Below, in pieces: positions 14,702 through 18,474 of a stretch of DNA of 18,474 nt (position 1 is its first letter; every line of letters begins with the position of its first letter). The DNA lies in NCBI GenBank assembly GCA_023432465.1, contig JAEYUO010000119.1:1-18474 (forward strand), written 5' to 3'. The translations under genes were made by a program, and so were the position numbers. Origin of the DNA: Planctomycetota bacterium. Its GTDB lineage: Bacteria > Planctomycetota > Phycisphaerae > Phycisphaerales > UBA1924. Under the pieces are notes generated by a model, which made no database searches, had not been told where the DNA came from, and was given only the letters and a program-made list of their open reading frames with translations.

Positions 14702-14738
14702 CAAGGCCCGGCATTTGCCGGGCCTTGTTCATTTTGTC
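14702..14738 (+). terminator. Strong intrinsic terminator after the 14355 gene
   Basis: CAAGGCCCGGC (14702-14712), loop ATTT and GCCGGGCCTTG (14717-14727) form a perfect 11-bp stem. TTCATTTTGT follows. It lies 30 bases past the stop. Confidence 0.88.
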
Positions 14739-14752
14739 CCACCCCCTCACCC

Positions 14753-14758
14753 TACGCT
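14753..14758 (+). promoter_or_regulatory. -10-like TACGCT in front of the CusF-like gene
   Basis: TACGCT ends six bases before ATG 14765 with no Shine-Dalgarno. It sits immediately after the terminator of the previous gene, so the gene needs its own promoter. Confidence 0.35.
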
Positions 14759-14764
14759 CACGCC

Positions 14765-15181
14765 ATGAAGAAACTGCTGGTACTCTCGGCCGTGCTGATC
14801 GCCTGCGGCGTCGGGCTCTTGATCGTGCTCTCTCGCGGCGGGCCCCGCCAAAGCCCCGCGACGGCGAGCCGCGGCGAGCCCGATGCCGTGTACGCGACCC
14901 GCGGCCGCATCGTCATGCTGCCGTCATCAGACTCGATCTCCGCGGAGCTGCAGATCCATCACGAGCCGATCGACACGTTTGTCAACCCCAACGGCACCGT
15001 CGGCATGCCCGCGATGATCATGCACTTTCCGCTCGGCGCGAACAGTTCGCTCGACTCACTGGTCGTGGGAGACGCGGTCGCGTTTGACTTCGCCGTCTGG
15101 TCCACACCCGGCAGCCGGCACTACGAGGCACGCAATCTGCGGAAGCTGCCGACCGAAACCAAGCTGGACCTGCCCGAGTAA
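14765..15181 (+). CDS. CusF-like periplasmic copper-binding protein, membrane-anchored
   Basis: The product is 138 aa. It has an N-terminal signal or signal anchor, KKLLVLSAVLIACGVGLLIVL, with no convincing lipobox. The mature part has the CusF pattern: YATRGRIVML, LQIHHEPIDTF, then GMPAMIMHFPLG and LDSLVVGDAVAFDF. CusF-type domains bind Cu(I) or Ag(I) through a His, two Met and a Trp, and pass it to CusCBA-type pumps or related partners. Here the HH..MPAMIM pattern supplies a His and Met ligands. The CusF Trp is not at its usual place. No efflux pump, copper ATPase or Sco protein is next to it, so it may act in cytochrome-oxidase copper loading or plain sequestration (inference). Confidence 0.75.
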   Translation: MKKLLVLSAVLIACGVGLLIVLSRGGPRQSPATASRGEPDAVYATRGRIVMLPSSDSISAELQIHHEPIDTFVNPNGTVGMPAMIMHFPLGANSSLDSLVVGDAVAFDFAVWSTPGSRHYEARNLRKLPTETKLDLPE

Positions 15182-15273
15182 GTCCGCCCACCGCCCACCG
15201 CCACACCCCCACTGCCCGCACGCAACCAGCCGCCACACTCCGCTGTGACCGATCTGAGACTTGTTGCATGCAA

Positions 15274-15314
15274 GAAAAAACCCAGCGCCTAGCCGCAAGG
15301 GCCAAGCGCCGGGT
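15274..15314 (-). terminator. Strong minus-strand intrinsic terminator
   Basis: On the minus strand, ACCCGGCGC then TTGGCC, loop CTTGC, GGCTAG and GCGCTGGGT form about a 15-bp stem with a few G-T pairs. TTTTTTCTTG follows. It is the only good terminator downstream of the UDG gene, about 210 bases past its stop. On the plus strand the hairpin has no T tract. Confidence 0.85.
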
Positions 15315-15412
15315 CTCGTGGGGGTCAGGTAGAGGGTGTCGTTGCTGCGGTCGAACGGCGAATCGTTGCGGACTCAGCCTACTCGTATCAGGCTCCCTCT
15401 CTCGCTTCCTTG

Positions 15413-15441
15413 ACCTCGTGAGGTTATTCGCCTCCCGAGGC
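15413..15441. repeat. Twin palindromes ACCTCGTGAGGT and GCCTCCCGAGGC
   Basis: Two 12-base palindromes with the same CCTC-NN-GAGG core are separated by five bases (centres 17 apart). They could be tandem operator half-sites or two small hairpins in an RNA. Confidence 0.6.
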
Positions 15442-15521
15442 CTCTCGGTTCAGATTGTGGCGAGTAGATCGGAAGTATTCAACCCACTTTCTCACATTGC
15501 TCAAAAATCGTGGGAAAAACC

Positions 15522-16421
15522 TTACTCGGTCAGCTTGCCCGTTTTCTGATCGGGGACTTTAAGCTCCAGTCTTTCCATGACTTGCAGCAAGTCCGACCAC
15601 ACCTTGGCCCGATTCTCCGCGGTGTACGCCCGAAGCACGAACGCCGGGTGATACGTCGGCATCAGGGGCACCGACCAGTCCCGCATCAACCCCTCGGCTG
15701 AGGGGGTGTCAAACAGCCGCGCCGGCGGGCGGAACTCGTGCCATCGGCCCCGAAGCCGCGTCATGGATTCCGTGGAGTTCAAAAGCGTGCGCGAAGCCGG
15801 GAGCCCGAGCGTCACGATTGCCGCCGGACGGATGATCATGATTTGTTCGTAGAGGTACGGAGCGCACAAGGCGCACTCATCAGATGTCGGGGTCGCATTA
15901 TCCGGCGGGCGAGTCTTCAGCACGTTCGCGATGTACACCCGATCGCGGCTCAGCCCCATGGCCACGATCATCTTGTCCAGCAGTTGCCCGGACCGCCCAA
16001 CGAACGGCCTGCCCAGCCGGTCCTCCTCGGCCCCGGGAGCTTCGCCGACGAACATCAGCCGCGCACACGGATCGCCCTCTCCGAAGACGATGTTGTGATG
16101 ATCGGTCACGAATTTCTTGTGCGGAGCTTCCCGCTCATACCGCGCGCGCAGCTCATCGAGCAGACGCTGCGACCGCTCCGCCGCCGAGCCCGCGGGCGGG
16201 CGGGCGGGCGCGCCAGTCAACGCCGTCTGCTGCATCACGACCGCGGGCTGCTCCTCCGCGGCACGAGGCGGCCTGGCGAGGGGTTTGGATTCAACTTCTG
16301 ATGGAGCCGCGAGGATCGCCGGATTCGGACGCACCGGGATGAAGTCCACACCGAGCAGCGCCATGGTCGCGGCATTCTGCCGAACAGCGCGTGCCAGCGC
16401 AGGATCAGGTGTGTGGCTCAT
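15522..16421 (-). CDS. Uracil-DNA glycosylase, family 4-like, iron-sulfur ligands missing
   Basis: The product is 299 aa. A variable Pro/Ala-rich extension (residues 1-85) precedes the UDG fold. Motif A is VGEAPGAEEDRLGRPFVGRSGQLLD (in two parts, from about residue 125). YIANVLKTRPPDNATP follows at about 163-178, then TLGLPASRTLL. Motif B is TYHPAFVLR (about 256-264). These match family 4 (UdgA) enzymes, which remove uracil from DNA as the first step of base excision repair. Canonical members hold a [4Fe-4S] cluster with an N-terminal CxxC, the Cys of NxxKCRPP and a later Cys. Here the CxxC is absent and KCRPP reads KTRPP; Cys 183 and 186 remain. ATG 16421 has its own promoter, and the frame to 16460 is rejected. 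Confidence 0.85.
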   Translation of the reverse strand: MSHTPDPALARAVRQNAATMALLGVDFIPVRPNPAILAAPSEVESKPLARPPRAAEEQPAVVMQQTALTGAPARPPAGSAAERSQRLLDELRARYEREAPHKKFVTDHHNIVFGEGDPCARLMFVGEAPGAEEDRLGRPFVGRSGQLLDKMIVAMGLSRDRVYIANVLKTRPPDNATPTSDECALCAPYLYEQIMIIRPAAIVTLGLPASRTLLNSTESMTRLRGRWHEFRPPARLFDTPSAEGLMRDWSVPLMPTYHPAFVLRAYTAENRAKVWSDLLQVMERLELKVPDQKTGKLTE

Positions 16422-16427
16422 GCCCGC

Positions 16428-16457
16428 AGGGTAACCCTTCGGGCCGTCGCAGATCAA
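16428..16457 (-). promoter_or_regulatory. Promoter for the UDG gene, leaderless
   Basis: On the minus strand, TTGATC (16457-16452), an 18-base spacer and TACCCT (16433-16428) are seen. The -10 ends six bases before ATG 16421, which has no Shine-Dalgarno. Confidence 0.5.
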
Positions 16458-16481
16458 CACCTATTCACGCAGGACACCGGT

Positions 16482-16769
16482 TCACTGTGGAGCGGGACTG
16501 GCGGGAGCGTCCGGTTCCGGCTGCTCAGGATTCTGCGCGGGGGCCTCTGCGGGGATCGCCGCGGGCTCGTCGGGCACCTCATCGCGCACATCGCGGGGGC
16601 TGGAGGGTGTTGCCGACTCGCGCACGCCGGGGGGACCGAGGGCCGATGGGGCCTCCAGCAGCGTCGGCACAACCGCGCCGATCGCCAGCCCAATCAGCAG
16701 GCCGATGACGAGCCCGGGCAGGAACGCCCGGGCGAACGAGGGATTGGAGGAGGCTTTGGACTCGGACAT
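16482..16769 (-). CDS. One-pass membrane protein with acidic Pro-rich tail (95 aa)
   Basis: I recognise no family. The start ATG 16769 (MSESKASSNPSFARAF) is supported by GGAGAG five bases upstream; the frame to 16847 is rejected. A single glycine-rich TM helix, FLPGLVIGLLIGLAIGAVVPTL (in two pieces about residues 16-37), resembles a GxxxG packing helix. A tail of about 55 residues rich in Pro, Ala and Glu follows (VPDEPAAIPAEAPAQNPEQPEP). With the N-terminus inside, the tail would project outside the cytoplasm. It lies between the UDG gene (60 bases downstream) and the 213-aa unknown (80 bases upstream) on the same strand. Confidence 0.7.
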   Translation of the reverse strand: MSESKASSNPSFARAFLPGLVIGLLIGLAIGAVVPTLLEAPSALGPPGVRESATPSSPRDVRDEVPDEPAAIPAEAPAQNPEQPEPDAPASPAPQ

Positions 16770-16849
16770 GGTGTCTCTCCGGTGCGAGGCAGGAACCATG
16801 CTATCGGCACAGCCCCGGCCGGAAAGCGCGAGAAACCTGCCGAGCATGC

Positions 16850-17491
16850 CTACGCCGCGACGGCCTCCTCGATTCGATACCGCAGGAAGACCGGCCGCTC
16901 CACACCCGTCACCACATCCCAGAAGGGCCGCTCATCGTCCTCGGTCCACCAACGGCGGAACTGGCCCCGGGGGTCTTCGGCATAGACATCAAGGACGTTG
17001 GACCCGACGAAGATGGCCCTGTGCAGCAGCAGCATGTCATCGCTGGCGTACTCGGATTCCGCCGCGACGCCCGCGAACGCATCCACGATGCGTCCAAACA
17101 GCCTGTGGTCATGCCGCAGGAGGGCATCGGCCTCCAGCCAGACGTAGAACCGGCGTTTGAGCCCGGGGCACTCATCCTGCACCGGCCGCTTTCTGAGGCA
17201 TTCCAGCACGCCATTGCGGCCACCGAGGCGCGGCGAGACGGGCCCCACCCCCAGCTCGACGCTCAGCGATTCAGCCAAGCCGGCGAGATCGGTGATCGCC
17301 GCGCCGTTGAGCACGCAGACCTGGGTCTCTTCAAGCAGGGCAAGGTGCTGCGCAAGCTCGGATGCAAAAACATCCCGCTGCGGCCGCGAAGGAGACCAGG
17401 CAACGAGGTGGTGCTCTTCCAGGAGCTGCGCGGCATCGACCCGCCACGCGGGAACCGATACGGGGAGCGAAGGCGTTCTGGTGATCCGCAT
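16850..17491 (-). CDS. Hypothetical 213-aa protein, possible barstar-like fold
   Basis: I know no function. The start MRITRTPSLPVSVPAWRVDA uses ATG 17491, with GGAG only three bases upstream. The middle reads VCVLNGAAITDLAGLAESLSVELG, then GGRNGVLECLRKRP, then RFYVWLEADALLRHDHRLFGRIVDAF. This strand-helix-(G/N)-helix-strand order recalls barstar, where a loop with GRNxxAL follows a helix. That is a weak visual similarity. The C-terminus, AIFVGSNVLDVYAEDPRG and FWDVVTGVERPVFLRYRIEE, is unlike barstar. There is no signal peptide or TM helix. The gene is on the same strand as, and upstream of, the 95-aa membrane protein and UDG, and downstream of the FecR-like gene. No RNase toxin is nearby. Confidence 0.75.
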   Translation of the reverse strand: MRITRTPSLPVSVPAWRVDAAQLLEEHHLVAWSPSRPQRDVFASELAQHLALLEETQVCVLNGAAITDLAGLAESLSVELGVGPVSPRLGGRNGVLECLRKRPVQDECPGLKRRFYVWLEADALLRHDHRLFGRIVDAFAGVAAESEYASDDMLLLHRAIFVGSNVLDVYAEDPRGQFRRWWTEDDERPFWDVVTGVERPVFLRYRIEEAVAA

Positions 17492-17548
17492 GGGCTCCGG
17501 CCCCTTTTCGTGGCACCGGCTTTACCCCGACCCCGGTTCATGGCTCCG

Positions 17549-17631
17549 TCAGACGAACACCACGGCGGTCCGTCTGATCCAATGTGCCCTCAATTCGGGC
17601 ATTGGGCCACCTCTCCGGAAAAAGTCCCGGA
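17549..17631. repeat. Three consecutive hairpins between two minus-strand genes
   Basis: TCAGACG and CGTCTGA (17549-17555 and 17571-17577) have an inner ACC/GGT pair. CCAATG and CATTGG (17579-17584 and 17600-17605) have an inner CCC/GGG. TCCGG and CCGGA (17614-17618 and 17627-17631) form the third. They fill most of the 149-base gap after the FecR-like gene. None has a terminal T tract, so this is not a standard terminator; it may protect or process a transcript. Confidence 0.5.
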
Positions 17632-17640
17632 AGTGCCGGT

Positions 17641-18474
17641 TCACCGCTCCCCGGCAACCAGCTTCAGCCGTGTGCCCGTAAACGCATCAAACCGCACACC
17701 GGTCGACAATCGCGTGGTGAAGTCACGATCGGGAGTAATGATCCGCACGACGGCGGGAGATGGCCCTCCGGGCAACAACGGCAGGGGCTTGATGTCGACT
17801 TCGCCGCGGGAAAGCTCCACGACCAACTCGACCGGCATGCCCGGCTTCTCGGGGGTTCGCTGCTCGAACCGCACCCGCGTCAGGCGCGACACCTTCACGC
17901 TTACCTGATCAGCCAGTGTGAGCGTCATCGAGGCCCCAAGACCGGTCCGCACCGCGATGATCCCGTCGGCACGGTTGTTCACCGCGACCGGGGTCCACTC
18001 CCCATCGTTCACCTGCCACTGGATCACATCCGTCGGGCCATCGAGGCTGATGATCTGTGCCTTGATGGGCTCCCCGACCGGGGCCGCAGGTACCTCCGCT
18101 GCCGCGGATGCGGCCGCAACGGGCTCCTGCACAGGCTCGGGGGCGGGTGTCTCCCAGATCTCCGCGGCGGGTTCGGGAACCGGCTCGGGCTCAGGTTGCG
18201 CCACCGGTGCGGCCACGGGAACCGGTTCGACCGCGGACGGGACGGGATCGGGCATCGGCGCTGGGGTTGGGGCAGGTGCGGGGGCAGGGGCCGGCTCCGA
18301 TGCCGGCGCGACCGGGGCGGCGGGCGGAGCCACTTCGGCCGTTACGGGAATCGGCGCGGGCTTCAGAGGCTTGGAGACCCTCGCCGCCGGGGTTCGCGAC
18401 GGCGGTGGTTCGGTGGTGTTTGGGAGATCCACCGGCTCTGATGGCGCGGGCGGAGGTGGTGTCGGGGCGGGGGG
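17641..18474 (-). CDS. FecR-like domain protein with Pro/Ala/Glu-rich region, 5'-truncated
   Basis: At least 277 aa are visible. The frame stays open to the window end (upstream codons read PPAPTPPPPAPSEPV), so GTG 18432 is not the true start. The first 120 or so visible residues are a low-complexity Pro/Ala/Glu linker with repeats such as PAPAPAPAPTPAP, which probably spans the envelope. The C-terminal 135 residues resemble a FecR domain: IQWQVNDGEWTPV, then ADGIIAVRTGLGASMTLTLAD, VSVKVSRLTRVRFEQ and ELSRGEVDIKPL. FecR domains sit in the periplasm and relay signals to sigma factors, or decorate other surface proteins. No sigma factor is seen in this window. An N-terminal signal or TM segment may lie beyond it. 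Confidence 0.8.
   Translation of the reverse strand, partial: PPAPTPPPPAPSEPVDLPNTTEPPPSRTPAARVSKPLKPAPIPVTAEVAPPAAPVAPASEPAPAPAPAPTPAPMPDPVPSAVEPVPVAAPVAQPEPEPVPEPAAEIWETPAPEPVQEPVAAASAAAEVPAAPVGEPIKAQIISLDGPTDVIQWQVNDGEWTPVAVNNRADGIIAVRTGLGASMTLTLADQVSVKVSRLTRVRFEQRTPEKPGMPVELVVELSRGEVDIKPLPLLPGGPSPAVVRIITPDRDFTTRLSTGVRFDAFTGTRLKLVAGER

Larger units (their letters stand above)
15182..15521. other. Gene-free 340-base intergenic stretch with structured sequence
   Basis: I find no plausible protein or tRNA here. The stretch holds a strong minus-strand terminator (15274-15314) and twin 12-base palindromes (15413-15441). AGCCT and AGGCT hairpin arms occur near 15376-15395. An AGAGGG/CCCTCT pair could enclose that hairpin on the minus strand. 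A weak minus-strand promoter-like pair, TTGAGC (15504-15499) and AATACT (15479-15474), has a long 19-base spacer. It could be the 3' untranslated region of the UDG gene or a separate RNA of about 190-200 bases. I cannot match it to tmRNA, RNase P, SRP or 6S RNA by eye. Confidence 0.5.

Noticed and set aside
15340..15385. tRNA-like GTTCGACC on the minus strand
   Set aside because: The flanking bases do not form a T stem, and no acceptor or anticodon arm can be built.
17584..18441. Plus-strand 285-aa frame rich in RGR and GLR repeats
   Set aside because: The repeats are the complement of the Pro/Ala linker of the FecR-like gene.
1..18474. Defence system, CRISPR array, prophage or integrase
   Set aside because: No nuclease, Cas, phage, recombinase or regularly spaced repeat was found on either strand.

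Overview
The window is GC-rich and densely coded on both strands. I infer a planctomycete of the class Phycisphaerae. The reasons are a secreted protein ending in a two-repeat dockerin-like tail that begins CPADFDGNG and finishes on GCP, two membrane proteins ending in a CxxCGYxLxxxxxxCPEC zinc ribbon, and several proteins that look typical of that lineage but have no named function. The assignment rests on remembered family traits, not on a marker gene. No rRNA, tRNA, CRISPR array, prophage or insertion sequence was found.

Layout. 1-530: 3' part of a NUDIX hydrolase, convergent with a ferredoxin-NADP reductase (534-1508, minus). 1536-1633: an AT-rich inverted repeat. 1640-3469: a PilB/GspE-type ATPase with an N-terminal FHA domain (minus), divergent from serS (3562-4995). 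5083-5727: zinc-ribbon membrane protein, followed by a convergent unknown 414-aa gene (5729-6973). 7157-9682: large secreted seven-bladed propeller protein with a GC-type dockerin tail and its own terminator. 9786-10415: a paralogue of the 5083 gene. 10473-11810 (minus): PilZ protein and a nitrilase-superfamily amidase. 11873-12616: Maf pyrophosphatase. 12641-14223 (minus): a Memo-family protein coupled to a tiny ORF. 14355-14672: small basic protein with a strong terminator. 14765-15181: CusF-like protein. 15182-15521: a structured, gene-free stretch with a minus-strand terminator. 15522-18474 (minus): family-4 type uracil-DNA glycosylase, a one-pass membrane protein, a 213-aa unknown and a truncated FecR-like protein.

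How the genes relate. Most are single housekeeping or accessory genes, not one pathway. Recurrent themes are nucleotide and metabolite sanitation (NUDIX, Maf, omega-amidase-like enzyme, UDG), signalling on surface machinery (FHA-ATPase, PilZ, FecR) and secreted or membrane proteins of unknown role.

The strongest window-wide signal is regulatory. Eight genes have a TANNNT -10-like hexamer ending 5-9 bases before the start codon and no Shine-Dalgarno, which suggests leaderless mRNAs. Most of the others carry GGAG-type sites. I see no clear new multi-gene system. The best leads are the leaderless pattern, a UDG lacking its usual iron-sulfur ligands, the propeller protein, the duplicated zinc-ribbon membrane protein and the structured 15.3-15.5 kb intergenic region.
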